Assembly (NCBI GenBank): GCA_958428545.1
Contig: CAUAGM010000002.1
Span: forward strand, 124,001-188,000
Length of the DNA: 64,000 bases
From: an uncultured Arcanobacterium sp.
GTDB lineage: Bacteria; Actinomycetota; Actinomycetes; Actinomycetales; Actinomycetaceae
Direction: 5' to 3'
Positions 42,074 to 50,533 of the stretch are shown here, piece after piece (within the stretch, counting starts at the first letter, position 1; every line of letters begins with the position of its first letter). The notes below the pieces were generated by a model. That model had not been told where the DNA came from, did no database searches, and saw only the letters and a list, made by a program, of their open reading frames with translations. The position numbers were made by a program, and so were the translations under genes.

Positions 42074-44734
42074 ATGATTACGTTGCACGATTGTGCCGCT
42101 ACCCGGTTTGATGCGACCGGTCTGGGCGTTCTCGATAACCACATCATCTCCCCGGTCGTTGCTGAGGAACTCAACGCAAGTTTCACTCTGGCCTTTGATT
42201 ATCCGGCGTGGGGCGAGTATACCGAGCAGCTGATGGTTGGGCAGATTGTGGCCTGCCCGGTGCCGTGGAGCGACCAGAAGCAGGCATTTCGTATCACCGC
42301 TATCGACACCAGCATTGACCAAGTACTGCACGTAGAAGCGAACCACGTGTATGTCGATCTGGCGCATAACCTGATTGCCGACACGTTCGTGGTGAACAAA
42401 ACACCTGCTGCCGCGCTCAGCCAACTACTGGGAGCCGCGAACTATCCCCACCCTTTCACTGCGGTATCGTCCGATACGGGCACGGTTGCCACTGCGCGGA
42501 TCGTACGTTGCTCGGTTGCTGCCGCGATGTTGGACGGTGATAAGGACAATGGTTTTCTTGCTCGTTGGGGTGGCGAGTTCACGTTCGATAACTGGCAGAT
42601 CAAGCACGCACCCCGCCGCGGCTCCCTCACCGGCATAGTGATCCAAGACCGGAAAAACCTCACTAGCTACACATCCAGCATCGACACCGCTAGCTTGGCT
42701 ACCCGGATTCTGCCGGTCGGCTATGACGGTCTGTTGCTGCCAGAGTTGTATGTGGATTCGCCGCATATCACTGATTATGCGTATCCGTTTGTGCGGGTCA
42801 TCAAATACGACAAGGTGAAAGCTATCAAAAACCCCGACACACCCAAAGACGACGAACTCCCACTTGAGCAGGCATACGCCAAGCTGCGTGAACTCGCACA
42901 AGCCGAATACGCGGCCGGGGTTGATCTACCAACCGCTACTTATGATGTGTCCTTCGTGGATCTATCCACCACCCGCGAATACGCTGATCTCGCGAAGCTC
43001 GAGCACGTGAATCTGGGCGACACCGTCATCATTAAACACACTGACCTGGGCGTAAACCTGAGCGCCCGCGTCATCGCCTACACGTTCAACCCGCTCACTG
43101 GCAGCTATCTCTCAATCCAGCTAGGTAATGCTGCACCGGCATTCACGTCGGTAGCGACAACCATGCGCGCTATGAGCACGGCTGTGGCTGAAGCTAACGA
43201 GGTAGCAGCTATCGCGCTTGCATCGGCGGATGGGAAAAACACCAACTATTATTCGTCTACTGCGCCTGCGGCTCCTCATCTAGGCGATACCTGGTTCAAA
43301 GACGAAGGCGATACTGGTGTATCCATCTGGACGTACACAATCACTGATAACGGCGAGCCAGGCTGGATACCCCTCATCTCACCTATCAACGAAGCCGTCT
43401 TCTTCCAGACACTCGAACAAGCAGCGAGCGAGGTCCATGAAGCAAAACAAGCAGCAGAAGGAGCCAAGCAGGTTGCACAGGCTGTGAATACAAAAGTTGA
43501 TGGTTTAGAAAACGAGGTAGCGATTGCTCGCGGTTGTGCTGATGCGGCAGCTAAAGACTCCTCGGTTCTATGGAATAATTTTGAAGCATATCGAACCACG
43601 GTCACCAACGAGCAGCACCGGATGCAATCCCACATCACTCAACTATCGAATGCAGTGAATCTACGGGTAACAAAAGACGGGATTATCGCTCAGATTAATA
43701 TCAGCCCTGAAACTATCTTGATTGACAGCGCACGTGTTCACATCACAGGCCAAACCAGTATCGATAACGCCATCATCACCACCGCCATGATCAAGGACGC
43801 GGCAATCACGGACGCAAAGATCGGCTCGCTTTCGGCTGGCAAGATCACGACCGGCACGCTCGCTGCTGCACGAATCGCCGCAGGGAGTATTACGTCGGAT
43901 AAGCTCACGATCGCGAACGGGTTTATTAAGACAGCGATGATTGCCGATGCTGCCATCACGAACGTGAAGGTCGCGAATGTGGACGCCGCGAAAATCACTA
44001 CCGGCTACTTAGCTGCAGCCCGTATCAAAGCCGGGACGATTACGGCGGATAAGTTTGCCTCGAACGCTATCCAGGTCGGGCTAGCTGGGTGGGTAAACAG
44101 TATCCGCATTACTCCCTACCAGATTGCGTGGTACTCCGGTTCCACGTTGCAAGGGAAAATCAACTCGAATGGGATGGAGTTTTATTACGGGGATCGATAC
44201 ATCGGGCGCATGGGCGAGACCTACAAGGACGGCAACACCGCCATTCGTGGAATCACCATGCAATTGAATGGGCAAGGCGATTTCGTCACCTGGTCATACC
44301 GCACCAGCACCATCAGCACCTACACCTCGTTTTTCACCCTCGACCCGAAAGGCTCCTACTACGGGGTGAAAGGCATCCATCTCGGTACTGACCTGCGTAC
44401 GCACGGGTGGACGTTCTACACCAACGGCAATCGTGGGATTAACCCGCAGGATGCGACGTTAACGAACACCGGTACGTTCCCTGCCTGGGCGTCCACCAAC
44501 AACTATTCCAAGGTCGTCTTCGGCAGTAACGATTTGTATGTGGTGACGAAAAATACGTTCTACAACATGACCTCGGTCATGTCACGGATTAAAGACCTCA
44601 TGGGCAGAGTGAACACCCTGATTAATCTCTTGAATCACGGTTGGATCACCTCGATTAGCGGCAGCGGCTCGAATATTTCGTGGCAGTACTACTCAAATAC
44701 CGGCTATCAAGCCATGTCCACCACCCTCACCTAG
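42074..44734 (+). CDS. Tail-associated lysin / tail fibre protein (Tal-like)
   Basis: 886 aa from ATG 42074; the frame is open further up, but that part overlaps the distal tail gene. Residues 1-370 match the prophage tail endopeptidase/gp18-like N-terminal hub (ILDNHII-like start, VEANHVYVDLAHNLIADTF, ARILPVGYDGLLLPELYVD in the visible frame). A coiled-coil stretch (~440-520) follows. Then come repeated KITTGTLAAARIAAGSITSD units (~555-660), a beta-helix-like stalk, and a C-terminal Gly/Tyr/Asn-rich domain. Likely the receptor-binding tail tip. Confidence 0.85.
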   Translation: MITLHDCAATRFDATGLGVLDNHIISPVVAEELNASFTLAFDYPAWGEYTEQLMVGQIVACPVPWSDQKQAFRITAIDTSIDQVLHVEANHVYVDLAHNLIADTFVVNKTPAAALSQLLGAANYPHPFTAVSSDTGTVATARIVRCSVAAAMLDGDKDNGFLARWGGEFTFDNWQIKHAPRRGSLTGIVIQDRKNLTSYTSSIDTASLATRILPVGYDGLLLPELYVDSPHITDYAYPFVRVIKYDKVKAIKNPDTPKDDELPLEQAYAKLRELAQAEYAAGVDLPTATYDVSFVDLSTTREYADLAKLEHVNLGDTVIIKHTDLGVNLSARVIAYTFNPLTGSYLSIQLGNAAPAFTSVATTMRAMSTAVAEANEVAAIALASADGKNTNYYSSTAPAAPHLGDTWFKDEGDTGVSIWTYTITDNGEPGWIPLISPINEAVFFQTLEQAASEVHEAKQAAEGAKQVAQAVNTKVDGLENEVAIARGCADAAAKDSSVLWNNFEAYRTTVTNEQHRMQSHITQLSNAVNLRVTKDGIIAQINISPETILIDSARVHITGQTSIDNAIITTAMIKDAAITDAKIGSLSAGKITTGTLAAARIAAGSITSDKLTIANGFIKTAMIADAAITNVKVANVDAAKITTGYLAAARIKAGTITADKFASNAIQVGLAGWVNSIRITPYQIAWYSGSTLQGKINSNGMEFYYGDRYIGRMGETYKDGNTAIRGITMQLNGQGDFVTWSYRTSTISTYTSFFTLDPKGSYYGVKGIHLGTDLRTHGWTFYTNGNRGINPQDATLTNTGTFPAWASTNNYSKVVFGSNDLYVVTKNTFYNMTSVMSRIKDLMGRVNTLINLLNHGWITSISGSGSNISWQYYSNTGYQAMSTTLT

Positions 44735-44753
44735 AAACGAAAGGAAACCGCTA

Positions 44754-45185
44754 ATGAAACTCACGCTCACTAACCACTATCTACAGCCCGCCATCAACCT
44801 GCTCGATGGGATGAAGCTTGCTGGTGCTGACTCTCGGGCACGCACCCGCCTCATACGCTTGCTCGCTCCGCATTTGGAGGCGTTGCAAGAAGCCGAATAC
44901 GCCCTCGTCACCGAACACGCCATCTGCGGGGAGGACAGCAAACTGGTTATTGCCGATGATGGTTCGTTCACACTGAAAGACAGCGAGCACGCCACCACCT
45001 ACCTTGCTGAGCGAGACGCCCTGTTCGCCGAGATCGCCCACATCGAGGGCGGCACCTATGAAGGTCACCGGCAAGCCTGCATCGACCTGCTCACCACCTA
45101 CGACGAGGAGATGTCTGGCACGGACGCTGATGCCTACGATGCGTTGCTCACTGCACTGGAGGAAGGAAACGCTGATGGTCAATGA
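44754..45185 (+). CDS. DUF1617-like phage protein
   Basis: 143 aa. Starts MKLTLTNHYLQPAINLLDG; RLIRLLAPHLEALQEAEYAL, then acidic TLKDSEHATTYLAERDALFA. Matches my memory of DUF1617, small proteins encoded between tail fibre and lysis genes. Predicted helical; function unknown. ATG behind AAAGGAAACC. Overlaps the next small gene by 11 bases. Confidence 0.68.
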   Translation: MKLTLTNHYLQPAINLLDGMKLAGADSRARTRLIRLLAPHLEALQEAEYALVTEHAICGEDSKLVIADDGSFTLKDSEHATTYLAERDALFAEIAHIEGGTYEGHRQACIDLLTTYDEEMSGTDADAYDALLTALEEGNADGQ

Positions 45186-45405
45186 ACAACTCCTCCACGC
45201 CGCCCCTGGCATCGACGAGATCCCAGCTGCCCTGCCACCGGCTGATGACGATATCGAACAGCCACCTCTGCCACAGGTGCAGACCGGCTCGCTCATCTTG
45301 AACGCCAACACCGTGAATGCTCCGGCCGTCGCTGAAGCACTCCTGGACTATCTGACCAGACCAGGCAGTGCGGAGTCCACGCTCGCTGAACTACCAATCC
45401 CATAA
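45175..45405 (+). CDS. Small proline/acid-rich phage protein
   Basis: 76 aa, ATG 45175 behind GGAGGAAGG and overlapping the previous gene. PAALPPADDDIEQPPLPQVQ is a disordered Pro/Asp-rich stretch, followed by an Ala/Leu helix (VAEALLDYLTRPGSAESTLA). No family recognised. Last gene before a terminator and the lysis cassette. Confidence 0.6.
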   Translation: MVNEQLLHAAPGIDEIPAALPPADDDIEQPPLPQVQTGSLILNANTVNAPAVAEALLDYLTRPGSAESTLAELPIP

Positions 45406-45431
45406 ACCGATTCTTCTTCAACCCCTTATCA

Positions 45432-45456
45432 GGCACCCCTTGTTGGGTGCCTTTTT
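45432..45456 (+). terminator. Terminator between tail and lysis genes
   Basis: GGCACCC (45432-45438) pairs with GGGTGCC (45445-45451) and is followed by TTTTT. A clear intrinsic terminator, so the lysis genes either have their own promoter or receive read-through. Confidence 0.8.
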
Positions 45457-45484
45457 CGTATCCCCTGAAAGGACTGATTCACTC

Positions 45485-45982
45485 ATGAAAACGCTCTGGT
45501 TGTTATTTCAAGGCACATTCACCGCCCTAGGCGGATTCCTCGACTGGTTCCTCGGCGGACTCGATGGATTCCTCTACGCCCTCATCGCCTTCGTTATCGC
45601 CGACTATCTCACCGGCGTACTGGCAGCGATATCGGAAAAGCAGCTGTCGAGCTCGGTCGGGTTCACAGGCATCGCCCGCAAACTATTGATCTTCACATTG
45701 GTTGGCCTGGCCAACCTGCTTGACGCCTATGTGCTGGGTGCTGGAGCTGTGCTGCGTACCGCGACCGTCTTCTTCTACCTCTCCAACGAAGGCATCTCCC
45801 TCTTAGAGAACACCACCCGGCTCGGACTACCCGTACCAGCCCAACTCCGAGAAACTCTCGCCGTGCTGATGAAGCATGACATCACCGACGGGACTCCCAC
45901 TTCTGCAACGGATGGCTCCACGTTGACACTGGATACCCAGCCGGAATTGCCACTATCCGAACCTAAACAATCCAACAACTAG
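45485..45982 (+). CDS. Holin (phage holin family 4/toxin-secretion type)
   Basis: 165 aa from ATG 45485; the longer frame to 45368 crosses the terminator. Membrane segments around residues 22-48, 62-80 and 85-100 with ALIAFVIADYLTGVLAAISE and SSVGFTGIARKLLIFTLVGL, typical of the TcdE/Cph1 holin family. The C-terminal tail is Pro/Ser/Thr-rich. It makes holes in the membrane to release the amidase encoded 14 bases downstream. Confidence 0.9.
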   Translation: MKTLWLLFQGTFTALGGFLDWFLGGLDGFLYALIAFVIADYLTGVLAAISEKQLSSSVGFTGIARKLLIFTLVGLANLLDAYVLGAGAVLRTATVFFYLSNEGISLLENTTRLGLPVPAQLRETLAVLMKHDITDGTPTSATDGSTLTLDTQPELPLSEPKQSNN

Positions 45983-45996
45983 AAAGGACAAGAATT

Positions 45997-46848
45997 ATGA
46001 AGGACTGGAACAACCTGCAGGCCGACCAGAACCTGCTCATGAACAAGCACTACACGCCAGGCCGGGCAGGACGCTCGATCAACAAGATCGTGCTCCACCA
46101 CAACGCTGGCAACCTCAGCATTAAAGGCTGCTGGGATGTGTGGCAAACCCGTCAAGCGAGCGCTCACTACCAGGTCGATGTGACCGGCTGTATCGGGCAA
46201 CTCGTGTGGGATCGGGATACCGCGTGGCACGCGGGAAATTGGGAAGCTAACTGCACCTCGATTGGTATCGAACATGCCAACAACCACATCGGTGATCCCT
46301 GGACAATCAGTGATGCCACACTCGACAACGGCGCGCACTTGGTTGCAGCCTTGTGCCGCTATTACAAGCTCGGCCGACCCGAATGGGGTAAGAATGTGTT
46401 CGGGCATAAGAATTTTGCTGCGACTGGTTGTCCTGGTGAAATCGCAGGCACCCAAAACAGCAAATATATGCAACGAGCGCAGTATTGGTATGACCAGATG
46501 ACTGGCAGCAACAGCCCCGCTACTCCTGCCCCTGCTCCGAAGCCAACCACCACTGGTGGCACGAGCATCGACACGCTCGCACGCGAGGTGATTCAGGGCG
46601 CGTGGGGTAACGGCAACGAGCGCTACCAGCGCCTCACCGCTGCCGGATACGACTACGACACGGTGCAAGCCCGCGTCAACGAAATCCTCGGCATCACGCC
46701 CAAGCCCACAGGCAAGTCCATCGAGACTCTCGCACGTGAGGTGATTCGCGGGGATTGGGGTAACGGGCAAGAACGCTACAACCGCCTCACCGCTGCCGGC
46801 TACAACTACCAACAGGTACAAAACCGCGTCAACCAAATCCTCAGCTAA
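45997..46848 (+). CDS. Endolysin: N-acetylmuramoyl-L-alanine amidase with two Cpl-7 repeats
   Basis: 283 aa. Residues ~20-165 are an amidase_2/PGRP domain with zinc ligands in NKIVLHHNAGN and FGHKNFAATGCPGEIAG, plus SAHYQVDVTGCIGQLVWDRD. After a Pro-rich linker come two ~42-residue cell-wall-binding repeats (IDTLAREVIQGAWGNGNERY; IETLAREVIRGDWGNGQERY). It cuts the bond between muramic acid and the stem peptide at lysis. No signal peptide, so it depends on the holin. Confidence 0.93.
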   Translation: MKDWNNLQADQNLLMNKHYTPGRAGRSINKIVLHHNAGNLSIKGCWDVWQTRQASAHYQVDVTGCIGQLVWDRDTAWHAGNWEANCTSIGIEHANNHIGDPWTISDATLDNGAHLVAALCRYYKLGRPEWGKNVFGHKNFAATGCPGEIAGTQNSKYMQRAQYWYDQMTGSNSPATPAPAPKPTTTGGTSIDTLAREVIQGAWGNGNERYQRLTAAGYDYDTVQARVNEILGITPKPTGKSIETLAREVIRGDWGNGQERYNRLTAAGYNYQQVQNRVNQILS

Positions 46849-46870
46849 GCCCTCTCCACGCTGAGCATCT

Positions 46871-46916
46871 ATGGCCGTCCTGCCACTCCACTCGGGGTGG
46901 TGGGGCGGCCATTTTT
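46871..46916 (+). terminator. Terminator after the lysis cassette
   Basis: ATGGCCG and GCCAC in the left arm pair with GTGG and CGGCCAT in the right arm (long stem, minor bulge), followed by TTTTT. A strong late-operon terminator. Confidence 0.82.
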
Positions 46917-46934
46917 AGTTTTCTTGGTATTCAC

Positions 46935-46964
46935 CCGTCCGGTTTGAGGCTCCGGGGTGGCTTA
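46935..46964 (+). promoter_or_regulatory. Bipartite element CCGTCCG-N16-TGGCTTA, copy 4
   Basis: CCGTCCG at 46935-46941, TGGCTTA at 46958-46964, 16-base spacer. It stands right after the lysis terminator and 32 bases before the ATG at 46997, exactly where a new promoter is needed. This is the best argument that the element is a promoter. Confidence 0.7.
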
Positions 46965-46996
46965 TAGCGAACCATAAGCTATAAGGAGGAACCACG

Positions 46997-47395
46997 ATGG
47001 GTTTTGACGCACGTGAAGAAGCAGCTATCGCCGCTCTGTTTGCTGACCGTTTACCGTATCGGCGTATCGCAGAGTTGCTCGGCTTGCCCGCATCAGCCGT
47101 TCGCCGCCATGCCGCAACATTGCCAGAACCACAAGCACAAGTTCCTGACACGGTGGTCGGCTGGTGCCCATGGTGCGGCAGCCGCATCTACCAGCGAACT
47201 GATGGCAAAACACGAAGGTTTTGCTCCGATCAGCATCGACGTGCCTGGTGGGCTTGTCACCCTGAGGCTCGCACTCGCACCGCTACCTACACCTACACTT
47301 GTGCAGGGTGTGGGAAACCGTTTAGCGCGTATGGGAATAAGACGCGCAAGTACTGCACCCATGCCTGCTATGTGGCTCATCGGAGCAGACCATGA
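46997..47395 (+). CDS. HTH plus zinc-ribbon regulator linked to the recombinases
   Basis: 132 aa. An N-terminal sigma/resolvase-like helix-turn-helix (LPYRRIAELLGLPASAVRRH) precedes two zinc-binding motifs: CPWCGSRIYQRTDGKTRRFC and CAGCGKPFSAYGNKTRKYC. In clostridial and related elements, similar proteins (sometimes mislabelled sigma-70 subunits) stand directly before large serine recombinase genes. It is probably a DNA-binding regulator or directionality factor of integration. Strong RBS AAGGAGG; overlaps the next gene by 4 bases. Confidence 0.75.
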   Translation: MGFDAREEAAIAALFADRLPYRRIAELLGLPASAVRRHAATLPEPQAQVPDTVVGWCPWCGSRIYQRTDGKTRRFCSDQHRRAWWACHPEARTRTATYTYTCAGCGKPFSAYGNKTRKYCTHACYVAHRSRP

Positions 47396-47568
47396 CGCGC
47401 ACCCAACTCGACGCCGAAGCCACCACACGCGCAACGCTCGCTCACGCCACCCAGCTCTTTCAGGCAGGCATCATCACCCGAGCCGATCTTGAGCGCTTCG
47501 AGCAGGCACTCATCTGCGTCCATCAGCCACCCATCAGCAGCCTGAACAAGCCAACAACGACTGGATAA
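47392..47568 (+). CDS. 58-aa SHOCT-like small protein
   Basis: ATG 47392 overlaps the previous stop, and the gene ends TAA 47568. It reads MTRTQLDAEATTR, then the short helical LFQAGIITRADLERFEQAL, the pattern of SHOCT-type oligomerisation motifs. A small gene of this kind regularly sits between the zinc-ribbon protein and the recombinases in similar elements. Its last codons form part of control-element copy 5. Confidence 0.6.
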   Translation: MTRTQLDAEATTRATLAHATQLFQAGIITRADLERFEQALICVHQPPISSLNKPTTTG

Positions 47569-47592
47569 ATAGTGCGAACAGAGTGATGTATA
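47548..47592 (+). promoter_or_regulatory. Repeated control element, diverged copy 5
   Basis: AAGCC, then AACGACTGGATAA, TGCGAAC, TG and GTATA appear in the same order as in copy 1, with a degenerate palindrome. It overlaps the end of the 58-aa gene and lies 44 bases before the first recombinase ATG, so it probably controls the recombinase pair. Confidence 0.5.
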
Positions 47593-47635
47593 GAAGCAAG
47601 GAATAACACCGGTATTGATACAAAAGGGAAAGAGA

Positions 47636-48886
47636 ATGGAGATACGCAAACTACCCCCACATCCCGCACCCACCAAACGACTGCAAGTGGCAGCCTACGT
47701 GCGTGTCTCACGCGAGAGTGAACGTCTCTCTCATTCTTTTTCCGCGCAAGTGTCCTACTACAACCAGTTGATTAGCTCCACACCCGGCTGGGAATACGCA
47801 GGGGTATATAGCGACTACGCCACATCAGGCACAAGCACCACCAAGCGCGATGAATTCATAGACATGATTACTACCGCACTGGGTGGTGGTATTGACATTA
47901 TCCTCACGAAATCGATCTCCCGCTTCGCCCGCAACACCGTGGATTTATTGGAAACGGTGCGTGAACTTTCTGCCGCCGGTGTATCGGTGCGTTTCGAGCG
48001 CGAGCACCTCGATACAGCAACGGCTGAGGGTGAAATCCTGCTCACCTTGCTCGCATCGTTTGCTCAAGCTGAATCTGAATCCATATCGGCGAATGCGAAA
48101 TGGGGTATCCGCAAGAAATACGCTGACGGAGCCTTGCATTCGCGCCAACCCTACGGCTACCACTACACCAATGGCCACCTCAGCATCATTGAGGAAGAAG
48201 CGGTGATTGTTCGCCGTGTATTCGATGAATTCCTTGCCGGTATTAGCCCTGAGAAAACTGTGGATGCACTCAATGCTGAGGGGTTGCGTTCTCGTGGCGG
48301 CGGCATGTTTCGAGCATCGGTTACCCGTGACTGGTTGGAAAACGAAACCTACGCGGGCGATGCAATTTGCCAAAAGTACTATCGATCCCACGTGGGTAAA
48401 AGCACCAGCACCATCAATACTGGCCAGCTCACCAAGTATCTGGTTGAGGACTCCCACCCCGCAATCATCACCCGTGAAGTTTTCGATGCGGTGCAGACGG
48501 AGCTTGCTAGGCGGCGCGCAACCGGTGGACGCGGCCTCACACCCACCGGCGGCACCGGCGCGCTCACCCACCGCATCACCTGCACCCAATGCGGCAAGCA
48601 TTATCAGCGCCGCACCAGGAAACAAGCCCATGGAGAATACAAGTACTGGTGGTGCGAAACCGCCACCAAAGGCAAAGGCAACCCTTGTAGCTCCCATCAA
48701 CTACGCGAGCCCAAACTACGCGCCATCATCTGCAGCGCTTTGGGTCAAGATGATTGGGATGATGAAGCCGTCATTGAGCAAGTCGCAGGCATTGATGCTA
48801 GCCCTGATTGGCTCCTCACCATCGTTTTCCGTGACGGGCGAAGAATCACTGTTGATTACCGCACCGGGCAGGAGGTGAACAACTGA
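47636..48886 (+). CDS. Large serine recombinase 1
   Basis: 416 aa from ATG 47636. Resolvase domain with nucleophile Ser25 in AAYVRVSRESE, IDIILTKSISRFARNTVDLL and AEGEILLTLLASFAQAESES. Then a recombinase domain (NAEGLRSRGGGMFRASVTRD) and a zinc ribbon (CTQCGKHYQRR with CETATKGKGNPC). It is short: the long C-terminal coiled coil seen in the partner is missing. It overlaps the partner by one base and probably acts with it in integration or excision. Confidence 0.93.
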   Translation: MEIRKLPPHPAPTKRLQVAAYVRVSRESERLSHSFSAQVSYYNQLISSTPGWEYAGVYSDYATSGTSTTKRDEFIDMITTALGGGIDIILTKSISRFARNTVDLLETVRELSAAGVSVRFEREHLDTATAEGEILLTLLASFAQAESESISANAKWGIRKKYADGALHSRQPYGYHYTNGHLSIIEEEAVIVRRVFDEFLAGISPEKTVDALNAEGLRSRGGGMFRASVTRDWLENETYAGDAICQKYYRSHVGKSTSTINTGQLTKYLVEDSHPAIITREVFDAVQTELARRRATGGRGLTPTGGTGALTHRITCTQCGKHYQRRTRKQAHGEYKYWWCETATKGKGNPCSSHQLREPKLRAIICSALGQDDWDDEAVIEQVAGIDASPDWLLTIVFRDGRRITVDYRTGQEVNN

Positions 48887-50445
48887 TGCCAAAAATCACC
48901 GCAATACCTGCCACGAAGCCCCTCCACTCCGTCAGCCACGCCCTACCCAATATTCGCAGGGTAGCTGGGTATGCCCGCGTTTCCACTGATGATGAGGATC
49001 AAGCCAACTCGTATGCCGCTCAGGTGGACTACTACGAGCACTACATTCGCTCCCACGATGGTTGGAAGTATGCAGGCATTTACACCGACGAAGGCATCTC
49101 CGGCATCTCCACGAAACACCGTGACGGTTTCAGCCAGATGGTCAGTGATGCTTTGAGCGGCAAGATCGATTTGATCGTCACTAAATCCGTCTCGCGTTTT
49201 GCTCGCAACACCGTCGACTCCCTCACCACCGTCAGGGCTTTGAAAGATAAGGGTGGGGGGGTGGAGGTGTTCTTCGAGAAAGAAAACATCTGGACCTTAG
49301 ATTCTAAAGGCGAACTCCTCATCACCATCATGTCCAGCCTTGCCCAGGAAGAATCACGCTCCATTAGTGAGAATGTGACGTGGGGCCAGCGCAAACGCTT
49401 CTCCGACGGCAAAGTCAATATGCCGTTCAAAAACTTTCTCGGCTATGATCGCGGCCCAAACGGTGAGCCCATCATCAATCCTGAACAAGCCGAAACCGTC
49501 AGGCGCATCTACCGTCAATACCTAGAGGGCATGAGCATTCCGCAAATCGCCACCGCTCTCGACGCTGACGGTGTGCTCACTCCGCGTGGCAAAACCCGTT
49601 GGAGCCACACCACCATCCAGTCCATTTTGACGAACGAGAAATACAAAGGCGATGCTCTGCTGCAAAAGACGTTCACCGTTGATTTCCTCACCAAAACCAA
49701 GAAGATAAATGAGGGCGAGGTGCCCCAATACTATGTGACCGGCTCGCACGAAGCGATCATTGATCCCGAGACGTGGGAGCTTGCCCAAGCCGAATTCAAC
49801 GCGCGTGGCAGCGGCAGACGCGAACGCTGCTTCACCGGCAAAATCTATTGCACCCACTGCGGCAACGCATACGGATCGAAAACCTGGCATTCCACCGATG
49901 CCTATAAAACCGTGATCTGGCAATGCAACCACAAATACCGCACGCCACACCCAGCCCAAATGCCAGTGATACGTGATAAGCAACTCGAGCAAATCTTTCT
50001 AACCGCGCTCGCCACCTTGCTTAAGCGCCGTGACCTCATCGACTGGGACTTGCTCGAAACCACGCTCACCGACACTAACCAGTTGGAGGCGACCGCCCTC
50101 GAGCAAGCAACCGAGATAGAGGTCTGCACCAAACTCATCAGGCAAGCCATCAACACCAACGCCACCGAGGTGCAAAACCAAGACGAATACCAGGCACGCT
50201 TCGAAGGACTCGAAGCACGGCAGCAATCAGCGATTGATGCCTACAACACCACCCAAGCAGAGATCGAACGGCGCAAAGGAGTCAAAGCCCAACTCGCCAA
50301 CTACCGACGCACCCTCTCCAGACTCGACCACGCAGGCAAATTTGAGCCCGCCACTTTTTATGCCCTCTGCAAGCGAATCGGCATCAACCCTGACGGGCAG
50401 GCAACCGTAATCTTCAAAGACGGTACCGAGATTGAAAGCCATTAA
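48886..50445 (+). CDS. Large serine recombinase 2 (integrase)
   Basis: 519 aa. Resolvase domain with nucleophile Ser33 in AGYARVSTDDE, LIVTKSVSRFARNTVDSL, ELLITIMSSLAQEESRSISE; recombinase domain IATALDADGVLTPRGKTRWS; zinc ribbon CTHCGNAYGSK with a later Cys; then the C-terminal coiled coil (QLEATALEQATEIEVCTKLI and on). The resolvase domain contains an extra Gly-Gly in KDKGGGVEVFFEKEN, encoded by a run of seven G (49255-49261). Otherwise intact; the likeliest integrase. It ends 25 bases before a terminator. Confidence 0.93.
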   Translation: MPKITAIPATKPLHSVSHALPNIRRVAGYARVSTDDEDQANSYAAQVDYYEHYIRSHDGWKYAGIYTDEGISGISTKHRDGFSQMVSDALSGKIDLIVTKSVSRFARNTVDSLTTVRALKDKGGGVEVFFEKENIWTLDSKGELLITIMSSLAQEESRSISENVTWGQRKRFSDGKVNMPFKNFLGYDRGPNGEPIINPEQAETVRRIYRQYLEGMSIPQIATALDADGVLTPRGKTRWSHTTIQSILTNEKYKGDALLQKTFTVDFLTKTKKINEGEVPQYYVTGSHEAIIDPETWELAQAEFNARGSGRRERCFTGKIYCTHCGNAYGSKTWHSTDAYKTVIWQCNHKYRTPHPAQMPVIRDKQLEQIFLTALATLLKRRDLIDWDLLETTLTDTNQLEATALEQATEIEVCTKLIRQAINTNATEVQNQDEYQARFEGLEARQQSAIDAYNTTQAEIERRKGVKAQLANYRRTLSRLDHAGKFEPATFYALCKRIGINPDGQATVIFKDGTEIESH

Positions 50446-50469
50446 ACCCGCCCGAGCACAGAAACATTC

Positions 50470-50506
50470 AAGGTCAGTAGCAACCACTGCTACTGGCCTT
50501 TCTTTT
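50470..50506 (+). terminator. Terminator after the recombinases
   Basis: AAGGTCAGTAGCA (50470-50482) pairs with TGCTACTGGCCTT (50488-50500), 13 bp with one G-U, followed by TCTTTT. It closes the last prophage operon. Confidence 0.85.
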
Positions 50507-50533
50507 ATGCCCGTATTTGCCCTAGTCAAACCC

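Noticed and set aside
45979..46836. 285-aa minus-strand frame opposite the amidase
   Set aside because: Shadow of a well-supported endolysin gene; the repeats only mirror the Cpl-7 repeats.
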